NCBI GenBank assembly: GCA_947630855.1
Contig: CANRJF010000013.1
Location: 1-42,996 of the forward strand
Source of the DNA: an uncultured Lachnospiraceae bacterium
GTDB taxonomy: Bacteria; Bacillota; Clostridia; Lachnospirales; Lachnospiraceae
Direction: 5' to 3'
DNA: 42,996 bases
The notes beneath the pieces are model-generated. The model worked only from the letters and a program-made list of their open reading frames with translations, was not told the DNA's origin and made no database searches. Shown one piece after another: positions 26,803-35,399 of this stretch. The translations under genes were made by a program, and so were the position numbers. Positions within the stretch are counted from its first letter, which is position 1; the number at the start of each line of letters is the position of its first letter.

Positions 26803-27978
26803 TTATTCCTCCATATCAAAACTTATATCATAAAACTTTTTTTCAAGCCTGCTTCCTTTTTCCAAAAACTTTTTAATTTCTCCTATAATAGCATCTGATG
26901 TACCCTCTCTATCATAAGGATTTTCTGCTTTCCTGCAGTGAAGCATAAATTCCCGGCTCAGCGCAGCAGAGAATGCTCTTTCAATTTCCTCCCTGGAATT
27001 TCCACAGTTCACCACCGTATCTCCCATCACACGGCCTGCCTGTCTGTTTCCTATATTTATTGTAGGAACATGAAAAGAAGGGGCCTCGATAATTCCGCTG
27101 GATGAGTTTCCCACAACAGCATCGCAGTACTTCAATGCACTTAAATACCCCACTTGTCCCATGGAAACAAAAGCGTATGCCTTATCCGGAAATTTTTTTA
27201 TGTATTTCTCTATGATTCCATTGATAATCATTCCCTCTGGGTCTGCATTGGCATATGTGAAAATAAATACATACCCTTCCAGATTTGAAAGAGCTTCCAG
27301 CAGATTGGTAAACTGCTCTTGTGCCAATCCCTGCTCTAACGTAACCGGATGGTATGTTATCATGAAATAGGGTTGTTCAAAACACCTGCCAAACTTCTCA
27401 CTAAGCTCTTCCCTGGAATATAAATCCAGTTTCTTTATATTTTCCGTGCCTAAAGCCCCGACATAAAATACTCTCTCTGGCTCTTCTCCCATTTGAATTA
27501 CCCTTTTCGCATATTCAAGAGTAGATGTAAAATGCAGCATACTCATTTTTGTCACAGAATGGCGGATTCCATCATCTATTAAACCTTCTGTCAGCTCCCC
27601 TCCGTGTATATGGGCAATGGGAATATTAAAAATCAACGCGGCAATTGCCGCTGATTCTATCTCAAATCTGTCTCCCAGAAGAATAATAAGTTCCGGTCTT
27701 TCTTTTTCGAATACTTCTGCCATGCCTGCCATTTCCTGCCCTATTGCACAGCTAATGCCATAGGGTGTATTGTCATCCAGATTCATTTCCACTTTATAAT
27801 CAATACAGAATCCATCTTTTTCTATTTCATGGAATGTATCGCCATACTGCCCGGAAAGATGCATCCCTGTTACAACCAAACATAACTGCAAATCTTCATC
27901 TTGATTCACTTTCTCTATCACTGGTTTTAACAATCCATACTCGGCTCTTGTTCCTGTAACAACAGCTATCTTTTTCAT
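26803..27978 (-). CDS. legG: NDP-diacetylbacillosamine 2-epimerase, hydrolysing
   Basis: The 391-residue protein is a NeuC/LegG-type hydrolysing 2-epimerase, which releases the nucleotide and gives 2,4-diacetamido-2,4,6-trideoxymannose for the synthase LegI. Signatures are VVTGTRAEYGLLKPVI at the N-terminus, LLGDRFE, HGGELTEGLIDDGIRHSVTK near residues 120-140, VGNSSSGIIEAP near residue 290 and IGNRQAGR. Length is typical. In this operon with legB, legC, legH and legI, the 2,4-diacetamido substrate is far more likely than plain UDP-GlcNAc. ATG at 27978 follows AGGAG at eleven bases. Confidence 0.9.
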   Translation of the reverse strand: MKKIAVVTGTRAEYGLLKPVIEKVNQDEDLQLCLVVTGMHLSGQYGDTFHEIEKDGFCIDYKVEMNLDDNTPYGISCAIGQEMAGMAEVFEKERPELIILLGDRFEIESAAIAALIFNIPIAHIHGGELTEGLIDDGIRHSVTKMSMLHFTSTLEYAKRVIQMGEEPERVFYVGALGTENIKKLDLYSREELSEKFGRCFEQPYFMITYHPVTLEQGLAQEQFTNLLEALSNLEGYVFIFTYANADPEGMIINGIIEKYIKKFPDKAYAFVSMGQVGYLSALKYCDAVVGNSSSGIIEAPSFHVPTINIGNRQAGRVMGDTVVNCGNSREEIERAFSAALSREFMLHCRKAENPYDREGTSDAIIGEIKKFLEKGSRLEKKFYDISFDMEE

Positions 27979-28004
27979 CGTTAAGCAATTCTCCTAATAT
28001 TACT

Positions 28005-28985
28005 TTATGCGTGTTTTTCCATGGAATCAATCAGCTTAAGTGTTTCCATATCCTGTTCAAATCCATACACCGGCTCTTTTCCGGAAATAACAACGTTAAA
28101 AAATTCTTTTAATTCATTCCTGTATGCGTTTTCAACAATAAATTCGCTGTAACCTGCCTCGTGCTCCTGATCTTCTTTTAGAGCCACTTTCCTCAATTGA
28201 CCAGATTCTGCATCGTATTCATATAAACTGTCCGGCGTACCATTCCAGCGAAAATACTTTCGTTCCCCATAGACCTCCAGCCTTCTTACAGCCACAGGGG
28301 ACACTACATCAATAACCAACATGCCTTTATTTCCATTCTCATGAGAAATCTGTATGAAATAATTATCTCTATAATTGATATCAAGTGTGGTCATTTTATC
28401 TGAAATAACGTGATAATCACTGATTTTTCCAAATGTCTTTATGATCCAGGGCAGCTCAATTGCCATAAGTTCCCTGCAGCCATTTGTGCGCCTGTCACCG
28501 ACAAAAAAATCCTTATAATTTTCCCACGGATGCCAGTCAGGAAGATACTGGCCGACATGATAGATATAATTCCATTTAAAATTATTATCTATCCAGTTTC
28601 GAATGTAAGCTAATTCCTCCCGGTATAGAAAAGTAGAAGATAAAAACAGCTTACAATTATTGTCTTTTGCCAGCTTTATATTATGTTCATAGCCATCTGA
28701 CACTAAATTCAGTTCCGTAAAAACATTCCATTTATGGCTTAAACATTCTGAAATAATTTTACTGTGTGACAGGGGAGAAGTGCAGACAAATGCCGTATCG
28801 ATATTGACTGTTTCTGCTGCCTGACTTAATGACTCCATACAGTTGATGCCATAAAGTTCGTGGGCTTCATTCCTTCGTTCCTCTTTATTATCAACACCAT
28901 ATATTTTAAAATCGGGAACTATTTCTTTTATTAATCTGATACGTCTTTTTCCCATGGAACCTAATCCGATAACCAAAATGTTCAT
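28005..28985 (-). CDS. Gfo/Idh/MocA family oxidoreductase
   Basis: This 326-residue protein opens with the Rossmann motif NILVIGLGSMGKRRIRLI and has the family's sugar-binding C-terminal half (YLPDWHPWENYKDFF; ELMAIELPWIIKTFG). The usual EKP motif is altered to TELN, so catalysis may differ from standard dehydrogenases. It lies between legI and legG; ATG at 28985 is one base after the legI stop, indicating coupled translation. It is distantly related to the gene at 24220-25182; both share the PDW-P segment. A role in supplying or modifying the legionaminic precursor is likely but not assigned. Confidence 0.75.
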   Translation of the reverse strand: MNILVIGLGSMGKRRIRLIKEIVPDFKIYGVDNKEERRNEAHELYGINCMESLSQAAETVNIDTAFVCTSPLSHSKIISECLSHKWNVFTELNLVSDGYEHNIKLAKDNNCKLFLSSTFLYREELAYIRNWIDNNFKWNYIYHVGQYLPDWHPWENYKDFFVGDRRTNGCRELMAIELPWIIKTFGKISDYHVISDKMTTLDINYRDNYFIQISHENGNKGMLVIDVVSPVAVRRLEVYGERKYFRWNGTPDSLYEYDAESGQLRKVALKEDQEHEAGYSEFIVENAYRNELKEFFNVVISGKEPVYGFEQDMETLKLIDSMEKHA

Positions 28986-28986
28986 T

Positions 28987-29985
28987 TCACCATTCAATCA
29001 ATTCATCCTCAAAAAAATCTTTTGCAGCAGTTTTTCCGATAACATCCTTCCATCTCATTGGACTGATTCCGGTTCCCGGCCTCTTCGTTGTGATATTCTC
29101 AAGAGTGAACAGTTCTCCATTTTTGATATTTTTACTTGCCACAATGCTTTTCCGCACTGCTGCCATATTCTCTGTTTCTGACAGGGACGGTTCCTTTCTG
29201 CCGTTTCCTATGGCCTTTTCCACATTCCTGATTGCAGATACCATAGCTTTAAGTTCCCATGGTTCAAGGCTTGCCTTATGGTCAGGCCCCGGCAGATTTT
29301 TATCCAAAGTAAAATGTTTTTCAATGACTGCCGCCCCCATTGCAGCAGCGGCGATGGGAATTTCTATTCCCATTGTATGGTCGGAATATCCTACTTCTTT
29401 ATGGGATGCCTGGGCAATGCTTTTCATTGCGGCAAGATTCACATGCTCATACGGCGTTGGATACTGGGTATTGCACTGCAGGAGTGTCAATTCTTTTGTC
29501 CCGCAGCTTTCCAATACTTCTGTGGCATCCAGGATTTCTTTCAGGCTGCACATTCCAGTAGACATAATGACTTTTCTTCCGGTTTGTCCAATTGCTTCCA
29601 GATAGGGACGGTTTGTCACTTCACCAGAAGGAATTTTCCAGAAGTCCATATTAAAACCTTCCAAAAAACCAATGCTCTCTATATCAAAAGGTGTTGAAAT
29701 AAAGCCAATGCTTTTCTCATCACAGTATTTTTTCAACTCAATAAAATTTTCATTTGTCAGGGTTAGTTTTTGAAGCATCTGTAACTGTGTCTCATCTTCA
29801 CCTGTTGTTTTTTTCTGATACCCTGCTTTTTGAGCATATTTTGATACCAGATTTTCCGGCTTAAATGTCTGAAATTTCACATAATCTGCACCGGCTTCCT
29901 TTGCTGCATCCACCATCTTTTCTGCCATAGATAAATCACCGTTATGATTTACGCCTGCTTCTGCAATAATACATACATGTTTCAT
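28987..29985 (-). CDS. legI: N,N'-diacetyllegionaminic acid synthase
   Basis: The 332-residue NeuB-family enzyme condenses a 2,4-diacetamido-trideoxymannose with phosphoenolpyruvate. The TIM-barrel part shows IIAEAGVNHNGDLSMAEKMV, YVKFQTFKPENL, FISTPFD, KIPSGEVTN and GYSDHTMGIE (199-208), and HKASLEP near residue 236. The C-terminal SAF antifreeze-like domain covers about 275-332 (RKSIVASKNI; KRPGTGI). Length and domain order are complete. A NeuB/LegI/PseI distinction by sequence alone is hard, but LegB, LegC, PtmE and LegG neighbours point to legionaminic acid. AAGGAG precedes ATG at 29985. Confidence 0.9.
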   Translation of the reverse strand: MKHVCIIAEAGVNHNGDLSMAEKMVDAAKEAGADYVKFQTFKPENLVSKYAQKAGYQKKTTGEDETQLQMLQKLTLTNENFIELKKYCDEKSIGFISTPFDIESIGFLEGFNMDFWKIPSGEVTNRPYLEAIGQTGRKVIMSTGMCSLKEILDATEVLESCGTKELTLLQCNTQYPTPYEHVNLAAMKSIAQASHKEVGYSDHTMGIEIPIAAAAMGAAVIEKHFTLDKNLPGPDHKASLEPWELKAMVSAIRNVEKAIGNGRKEPSLSETENMAAVRKSIVASKNIKNGELFTLENITTKRPGTGISPMRWKDVIGKTAAKDFFEDELIEW

Positions 29986-30001
29986 GTAATTTCTCTCCTT
30001 A

Positions 30002-30571
30002 TTACCGTATCACTGTGCCGGCCGCCACAATCTGACGGGCATTTACGTTCCTTCCCTGGAGGATAGTTGCATTTGCACCGATAAAAGCAGATGTTCCCAC
30101 ACAAACCTGCCCGCAGAGAACTGCTGATACTGCTATGTGGGAAAAATCATCCACAATACACTCATGTTCAATTAAAGACATTGTATTAATGATAACCATT
30201 TTCCCTATTTTTGCTTCCGCATTTATCACCGTCTGCTTCCCAATAAACGTTCCCTCTCCAACGCAGGCAGAAGAAGAAACAATGGCAGAGGGGTCTTGAA
30301 TAACAGGCAGCTTATAGCCAATCTCTTTTAAACGTTTATATATTCTTTCCCTGATGCAGCCTCTTCCTAAAAAGCCGATACATACTGCAGCATTTGTGAT
30401 TCCCTGCATGAAGTATTCTTTCAGCCTGTCATCTGTTCCTAAATACCGGTACTTGGCATCATGCTTTTTTAAATCGGTATAACCCACGATTTTATACTGT
30501 TTTTGCCTTTCGATGCAGTCCGCCACACTTTTGGCATGACCGCCATAACCAACTAAAATAATATCTTGCAT
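30002..30571 (-). CDS. legH: Sugar 4-amino N-acetyltransferase, PglD/LegH type
   Basis: The 189-residue protein has the two-part PglD layout: an N-terminal nucleotide-sugar-binding Rossmann region (DIILVGYGGHAKSVADCI) and a C-terminal left-handed beta-helix made of hexapeptide repeats (SACVGEGTFIGKQTVINAEA, VCVGTSAFIGANATILQG). The usual catalytic His is in IEHECIVDDF. Such enzymes acetylate the 4-amino group made by LegC using acetyl-CoA. ATG at 30571 is chosen because TAGGA precedes it and the GYGGH motif then sits at the usual place; a longer frame starts at 30616. It lies immediately upstream of legI. Confidence 0.85.
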   Translation of the reverse strand: MQDIILVGYGGHAKSVADCIERQKQYKIVGYTDLKKHDAKYRYLGTDDRLKEYFMQGITNAAVCIGFLGRGCIRERIYKRLKEIGYKLPVIQDPSAIVSSSACVGEGTFIGKQTVINAEAKIGKMVIINTMSLIEHECIVDDFSHIAVSAVLCGQVCVGTSAFIGANATILQGRNVNARQIVAAGTVIR

Positions 30572-30687
30572 ATATCCTACCACAAAACAATTTATAACTT
30601 TTCTTCTATCTGCCACACCTAAACAAATCCTCTTATATTTAAAAGAAAATCCTTTTAAAAGAATATGTTATCTGTGGAGTACCGTCT

Positions 30688-31656
30688 TTATTCCAATTTA
30701 TGTACGTCAAAAAAATAGGAAGTATTTTTTTGGGGAGTAAATGAAGTATAAAAATTTGAATACGCGATGCCTTGTACAATTACATCCTTTGTTTGGATAA
30801 AATCTGATATTTTGTGTACATTATTTCCTATTCCCAATTGCTGACAAATAATACTAAAATTATGGTCTTTAGGCACTAGAATATCCACGTCACAATTTAC
30901 TATCTTTTTTCCATAGTTGTTAGTGTAAATAAAAAAATTATAATTATTATTTGCATACTTATCTTTTAAGGAGAAATTATTTTCTATTACATAAGAAATT
31001 ACACAATGAAACTGATTTCTTCTAAATCTATCGATTATAGTTTTTGGAATTTGAAAACAAATTTCGTACAAACCTGCAAATTGATCAATGTGATCTATCC
31101 CTAAAACAGTAGCAGAAATTGGCAAGATATTAAAATGCATATTCAATGTTTCATTTTCTGCCTTAAATGCAATATTTATAGGCAATTTCTCTACAGATAA
31201 ATTTGTATCTAAAATGGCGTAAAAACTTATCATTTTACTTTCTTTACTAAAAAATATTTTGTCAAAATCTAATATAATTTCATATATCACATCATATGTA
31301 TTAGCAGTATCTTCCAGTAATGTATAATGAAAGGCAGCATTCCTGATTATATATTTACTATTCCTTTTTTTATATTGGTCATTAACAACCATAACTACTT
31401 CTCTCAAAGGGTGTAACTTATTATTTTTAGCCAGATTATTTAACATATCAAAAGCATCAATGAATGATTTTTTTTCATAATAAATCTTGTAAATGATTCC
31501 CCCCATAAGAGAAATTATAATTACTATCCTTATTAGAATGCTATAATCTCTGGTATCTACAAAGTTCTGAAAATCATTGAATATGCTATTAATAGTTTGA
31601 TATACACATAATGCACTAATGAAAGTCAAAGTGTTATCTATCAGTTGCCTTCTCAT
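30688..31656 (-). CDS. Unknown two-helix membrane protein with a beta-rich cytoplasmic domain
   Basis: I cannot assign a function. The 322-residue protein begins with a hydrophobic segment at about 8-28 and a clear membrane helix at about 38-59 (LIRIVIIISLMGGIIYKIYY), then a soluble region dominated by alternating, probably beta-strand segments (FHYTLLEDTANTYDVIYEII, FHCVISYVIENNFSL). The layout recalls two-helix beta-rich effector proteins of cyclic-oligonucleotide defence systems (S-2TM-beta/Cap15 type), but no nucleotidyltransferase partner is present. The gene is visibly more AT-rich than its neighbours, sits between ptmE and legH and breaks the leg operon. A TATAAT-like box and a hairpin precede its AAGGA-ATG start. 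Confidence 0.6.
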   Translation of the reverse strand: MRRQLIDNTLTFISALCVYQTINSIFNDFQNFVDTRDYSILIRIVIIISLMGGIIYKIYYEKKSFIDAFDMLNNLAKNNKLHPLREVVMVVNDQYKKRNSKYIIRNAAFHYTLLEDTANTYDVIYEIILDFDKIFFSKESKMISFYAILDTNLSVEKLPINIAFKAENETLNMHFNILPISATVLGIDHIDQFAGLYEICFQIPKTIIDRFRRNQFHCVISYVIENNFSLKDKYANNNYNFFIYTNNYGKKIVNCDVDILVPKDHNFSIICQQLGIGNNVHKISDFIQTKDVIVQGIAYSNFYTSFTPQKNTSYFFDVHKLE

Positions 31657-31795
31657 TATTCGTCCTTCATTTTGCTCTCAGCAAAACGAAAATTTCTCCT
31701 TCCTCCTAAAAAATTATTATTTCAATTATAGTAGGACGATTCATAACACTGCCTGTAAAATCTCCTATTTTTTTATATCCTTCTTTTGTATCCGT

Positions 31796-32872
31796 TTAGC
31801 CTGAAACAATGTTTAACTTTTCTTCCATACGGCGCATTTCACTAAATTCCCCCATATCTAAAAAAGAATCTTCACTTACAGGATACAGTCCCACGTTGCC
31901 CTTATCCTTCATGACAGCCTCGACCAAATCCGTCATGTGGAACATTGTATTATCCGGAATTCTTTTAATAATATCAGGTTTTATAATGTACATGCCTGTA
32001 TTAATAAAATATGACAGCTTAGGCTTTTCCTCTATCTCCGTAAGCTGGCCATTCTCTTTAAAATGAAGCACACCATATGGGATTACAATATTTTTCAAAG
32101 AAGATACAATAGTAATATCGTTTCCCGAATCCATATGATACTGGTATATATCTGCATAATCTGCAAGAATTAAGGCATCGCAGTTCACAATAAATAAAGG
32201 CCTGTCAAACTCTTCCTTTATAAGTTTAATGCTCCCGCCCGTGCCCAACGGCCTGTCTTCCTCTATATATTCAATGTCGTAACAAGGGTCCATTTCCCCA
32301 AAATAGGACTTTATCATATTTTTTTTATAGTTGACTGTCATGTAATATTTCGTAATCCCATACATGGCAAAACAGTCCAGCACCCGCTCTACTATGGGAG
32401 TTTCACCAATTGGAATTAAAGGTTTCGGCAGTATTTTTGTATATGGATATAATCTGGTTCCTTTTCCCCCTGCCATGATGACAACAGGAACCCCGGATAG
32501 ATTTCTTTTTATTTTAAAACCTTTTTTCTTTATGTCACCTGTTAAAAACAGAATATCCACCACAGACTTGTCCCTGTTCACAACAGGTAAAACGGAAATC
32601 CCCTCCCGATTCATTACTTTCTCGGCTGTATCAAGTTCGTTGGTAAAAATATAGACGGGAGAGGAATGCATTGCATCCGTAACACAAGAATGAAGATTGC
32701 CGGTTTTTATCAACCATCTGCGGATATCACCATCTGTTACGCTTCCAACCAGATTTTCCCCTTCATCCACAATAAACAAGATTCCCTTTGCATTTTTATC
32801 AATTTTTTCCATTGCATCAACTACTGTCATTGCTGATGTCCCGAGAAACATTGCTATTTGTTCTTTATCCAT
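31796..32872 (-). CDS. ptmE: Glucosamine-1-phosphate guanylyltransferase-like protein with CBS domains
   Basis: The 358-residue protein has a pair of CBS domains at about 1-120 (VGSVTDGDIRRWLIKTG; SVLPVVNRDKSVV) and a sugar nucleotidyltransferase domain from about 128 (MAGGKGTRLYPYTKILPKPL; YIEEDRPLGTGGSI). This is the architecture of Campylobacter PtmE, which makes GDP-glucosamine for the GDP-based legionaminic pathway. The CBS pair may sense a nucleotide or product. ATG at 32872 overlaps the legC stop by eight bases (ATGGATAA), showing translational coupling; the upstream extension of the frame runs inside legC and is not used. Guanylyl specificity is inferred from context. Confidence 0.87.
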   Translation of the reverse strand: MDKEQIAMFLGTSAMTVVDAMEKIDKNAKGILFIVDEGENLVGSVTDGDIRRWLIKTGNLHSCVTDAMHSSPVYIFTNELDTAEKVMNREGISVLPVVNRDKSVVDILFLTGDIKKKGFKIKRNLSGVPVVIMAGGKGTRLYPYTKILPKPLIPIGETPIVERVLDCFAMYGITKYYMTVNYKKNMIKSYFGEMDPCYDIEYIEEDRPLGTGGSIKLIKEEFDRPLFIVNCDALILADYADIYQYHMDSGNDITIVSSLKNIVIPYGVLHFKENGQLTEIEEKPKLSYFINTGMYIIKPDIIKRIPDNTMFHMTDLVEAVMKDKGNVGLYPVSEDSFLDMGEFSEMRRMEEKLNIVSG

Positions 32873-34043
32873 TTTCAAATAACTCCAAAACTTCCTTCGT
32901 CTGCTGCACAACATAAACAATTTCTTCTTCCGTAATACTGGTACTGGAGGGGAGGTTTAATATTCTGTCCGCATAATAAGGGGCTTTTTCCAGCTGATAT
33001 GTAATCTCTCCCAGATAAGGTATCTGCTCATTGATTAACCCCCAGATTGTGCGGGTCTGGATTTTACGTTTTTCCAGTTCTGTAATAATCCCACGCATTC
33101 CGGCAGATATTTTTTCCCTGTCAACCACCAGGGAATAAAACCATTTATTGGAGGATGTCCCGGGCCGAAACTCCATAAGTCTGCCCAGTTCAAAGCCTTC
33201 AAACATTTTTTTATACAGTTCAAAATTTTTCTGTTTACGTTTAATGAATTCCGGCAGTTCTTCCATCTGGGCTGCCCCCAGCGCAGCCTGAAGATTTGTC
33301 ATTCTGTAATTGTATCCGATTTCATTATGAATATAATAATGGCTGTCATTTTTGGCCTGGGTGGAAAGATACCTCATATGGTCTGTTTTTTTGGGATTTC
33401 TGGCAGTAACTGCCCCGCCTCCGCCGGTAGTAATGATTTTATTTCCGTTAAATGAAAAGGCCCCGAAATCTCCGATTGTTCCGGCGGATTTTCCTTTTAA
33501 TATTCCTTCTGTATACTTTGAACCCAGTGCTTCCGTTGCGTCCTCAATCACTTTAAGATTATATTTTTCTGCAACAGCCATAATGTTTTCCATATCAGCC
33601 AGATTTCCAAAAACATGTACCACAATCACTGCTTTAACATTTTTTCCTTTGTATGTAAGGCTTCCGCCGCTGAATTCACATTCCTGTTCACAGAATTTCC
33701 GTAATTTTTCAGGGTCTAGGCAGAGGCTGTCATCACAGTCAATAAATACAGGTTCTGCACACTGATATTTTACCGGGTTTACAGCAGCAATAAATGTAAG
33801 CGGCGGCACGATTACAACATCTCCCGGACCAATCCCGGCCTCAACTAATGACAAATGAATTGCCGATGTCCCGCTCTGGCAGGCTGCGACATTTTCAGTA
33901 TTTAAAAATTCAGACAACTGCCTTTCTAATTTTTCTATATATGCGCCGCCCGTAGAAACCCAGCCCAAATCAAGCGCTTCATTTACATATTTTCTTTCAT
34001 TTCCCTCAAAATTAGGAACCGACAAAGGTATAAAATGCTCCAT
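32865..34043 (-). CDS. legC: PLP-dependent 4-aminotransferase of the legionaminic pathway
   Basis: The 392-residue protein is a DegT/DnrJ/EryC1/StrS aminotransferase that aminates the 4-keto sugar made by LegB, normally from glutamate. Key pieces are PLSVPNFEGNERKYVNEALD with GWVSTGGAYI, the cofactor-phosphate site QSGTSAIHLSL, the PLP-ring Asp in VIEDATEALGSKY, and the Schiff-base Lys in FNGNKIITTGGGG. This last block is typical of LegC/PglE-like enzymes. ATG at 34043 follows GGAG at nine bases; a GTG two codons earlier is less likely. The 3' end overlaps ptmE by eight bases. Confidence 0.9.
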   Translation of the reverse strand: MEHFIPLSVPNFEGNERKYVNEALDLGWVSTGGAYIEKLERQLSEFLNTENVAACQSGTSAIHLSLVEAGIGPGDVVIVPPLTFIAAVNPVKYQCAEPVFIDCDDSLCLDPEKLRKFCEQECEFSGGSLTYKGKNVKAVIVVHVFGNLADMENIMAVAEKYNLKVIEDATEALGSKYTEGILKGKSAGTIGDFGAFSFNGNKIITTGGGGAVTARNPKKTDHMRYLSTQAKNDSHYYIHNEIGYNYRMTNLQAALGAAQMEELPEFIKRKQKNFELYKKMFEGFELGRLMEFRPGTSSNKWFYSLVVDREKISAGMRGIITELEKRKIQTRTIWGLINEQIPYLGEITYQLEKAPYYADRILNLPSSTSITEEEIVYVVQQTKEVLELFENG

Positions 34044-34070
34044 TTTCACTGCTCCAGATATTCATTCACT

Positions 34071-35279
34071 TTACATTTTTGCATCCAGATTTTTTCCGGT
34101 CTCTATGTGTTCAAAATTAGGAAGATACTTTTTAATCCTGCAGACGATATCGCTCTTTTTTACGTCACAGTCTGAAAACAATCTTTCTAACCCGTCTACC
34201 AATGATTCTATCTGTCCCCTGTTTACAGGACTCTTTTCTTCTATCACGCCTAATGATAGAAATCTGTCAAGATTTACTTTTTCTGTACTGGTAAAAAATT
34301 CTTCAAAAGATTTTTCTCCCGATGTATCTGATTTTGAAAAATATACCGGATACTGCCTGCCTCCCCTGGCGGCAAATTCCATTTTACAAACAGCCTCTTC
34401 TTCAGAATCACAGTATAACGGTTCAAAGCCTTTTGCCTGTAATAAATCTACTGCAATTCTGTCAAAAGACATCATCTGTTCTTTCTCCAGTTTTGGGAAA
34501 AATATTTCCCTGTTCTGCCCCAGCATACAGGAAAGCATGCATATCTGCCCGCTCTCTTCCGGCGACACAAAATATCTTTTTATGTCGTATGGGGCGCTGA
34601 TTGGCTGCAGTTTCAGCATCCGGTTAAGAAATCCTTCCGGAAGCGAGCCGTTGGAAAAAGCTACATTTGCAAATCTGGCTGTTTTGACAGGGAATTTATC
34701 AGAATAGGAAAAAATCAAATCTTCCATAATTCTCTTGCTTGCCCCCATAATATTGACAGGGTTTGCAGCTTTATCCGTGGAAACGCAGAAATACTCTTCC
34801 GGCGGGAATTCACACAGTATATCCAGCATTTTTTTTGCATGGATTACATTGTTATTCAAAAGAGCTTCTATGGAATAGATATCTTTTTCACTCCGCACAT
34901 GCTTATGTGCAGAGAAATTGGCAACAATGTCAAATCCTTTTCTTCTTCTGAACATTTTAGAAAAAACATCAGAGGAATAGTCCATGGGATATGTGACGTA
35001 ATCGTCAGGGATGTGGATTTCCCTGGAGCTTCTGAGGCTGCGGGTAAGTTCCGTCAGTGCATTTTCATTTGTATCCACTACAACTAGCGCCTTGGGAAAA
35101 TATGCCAGAACTGCCATGATAAATGAACTGCCTATGCTCCCTGCCCCGCCGATTACCAAAATGGTTTTCCCATCAATCTTATTATGTAAATCAGCGCTGT
35201 TATTGCTGATATCAGCATGAAACATGCTGTCCTGCCTTTGTGTCACATAAACTGATATAAATTTATTTAAGTCGAACAT
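34071..35279 (-). CDS. legB: NDP-N-acetylglucosamine 4,6-dehydratase
   Basis: The 402-residue protein is a short-form FlaA1/CapD-type SDR dehydratase, giving the 4-keto-6-deoxy intermediate for LegC. The NAD-binding site is VIGGAGSIGSSFI near residue 41; the conserved region FSAHKHVRSEKD is followed by STDKAANPVNIMGASKRIME with the catalytic Lys in an MxxxK setting, as in other FlaA1-type members. It lacks the membrane helices of the long PglF form. The start at 35279 has AGGTGA seven bases upstream and lies downstream of a promoter and operator-like repeats (35303-35385). In Campylobacter the LegB substrate is GDP-GlcNAc; the adjacent ptmE supports this here. Confidence 0.88.
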   Translation of the reverse strand: MFDLNKFISVYVTQRQDSMFHADISNNSADLHNKIDGKTILVIGGAGSIGSSFIMAVLAYFPKALVVVDTNENALTELTRSLRSSREIHIPDDYVTYPMDYSSDVFSKMFRRRKGFDIVANFSAHKHVRSEKDIYSIEALLNNNVIHAKKMLDILCEFPPEEYFCVSTDKAANPVNIMGASKRIMEDLIFSYSDKFPVKTARFANVAFSNGSLPEGFLNRMLKLQPISAPYDIKRYFVSPEESGQICMLSCMLGQNREIFFPKLEKEQMMSFDRIAVDLLQAKGFEPLYCDSEEEAVCKMEFAARGGRQYPVYFSKSDTSGEKSFEEFFTSTEKVNLDRFLSLGVIEEKSPVNRGQIESLVDGLERLFSDCDVKKSDIVCRIKKYLPNFEHIETGKNLDAKM

Positions 35280-35302
35280 AACGGCTCACCTTTCGGGAAA
35301 TA

Positions 35303-35332
35303 TTTATACTTCAGAGCATACACATTTGCCAA
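35303..35332 (-). promoter_or_regulatory. Promoter for legB overlapping an operator-like dyad
   Basis: On the minus strand TTGGCA (35327-35332), an 18-base spacer and TATAAA (35303-35308) lie just before the legB ribosome site. The -35 box overlaps the right-hand end of one copy of the inverted repeat at 35328-35341, so a protein bound there should affect promoter use. Confidence 0.5.
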
Positions 35333-35385
35333 ATGATTTGCTATTCTTTTCGAAACAGAGAATACCTGTTGGCAAATCATTTGGC
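35328..35385. repeat. Perfect 14-bp inverted repeat, each arm a dyad (operator candidate)
   Basis: GCCAAATGATTTGC at 35328-35341 recurs as its exact reverse complement at 35372-35385. Each arm contains an odd palindrome CAAAT-N-ATTTG (35330-35340 and 35373-35383) whose centres are 43 bp apart, about four helical turns. No T-run follows on either strand, so it is not a standard terminator. Twin dyads beside a promoter suggest cooperative binding of a dimeric regulator. Confidence 0.6.
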
Positions 35386-35399
35386 TCACGGGTATATCA

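Noticed and set aside
29090-29605. 171-codon plus-strand open frame inside legI
   Set aside because: It is the antisense shadow of the strongly supported NeuB-family gene and has no ribosome site or recognisable motif.
31657-31795. TATAAT-like box and a 7-9 bp hairpin (TTTTGCT/AGCAAAA) before the two-helix membrane protein gene
   Set aside because: No matching -35 box and no T-run after the hairpin, so neither a promoter nor a terminator can be claimed; it may be only local structure.
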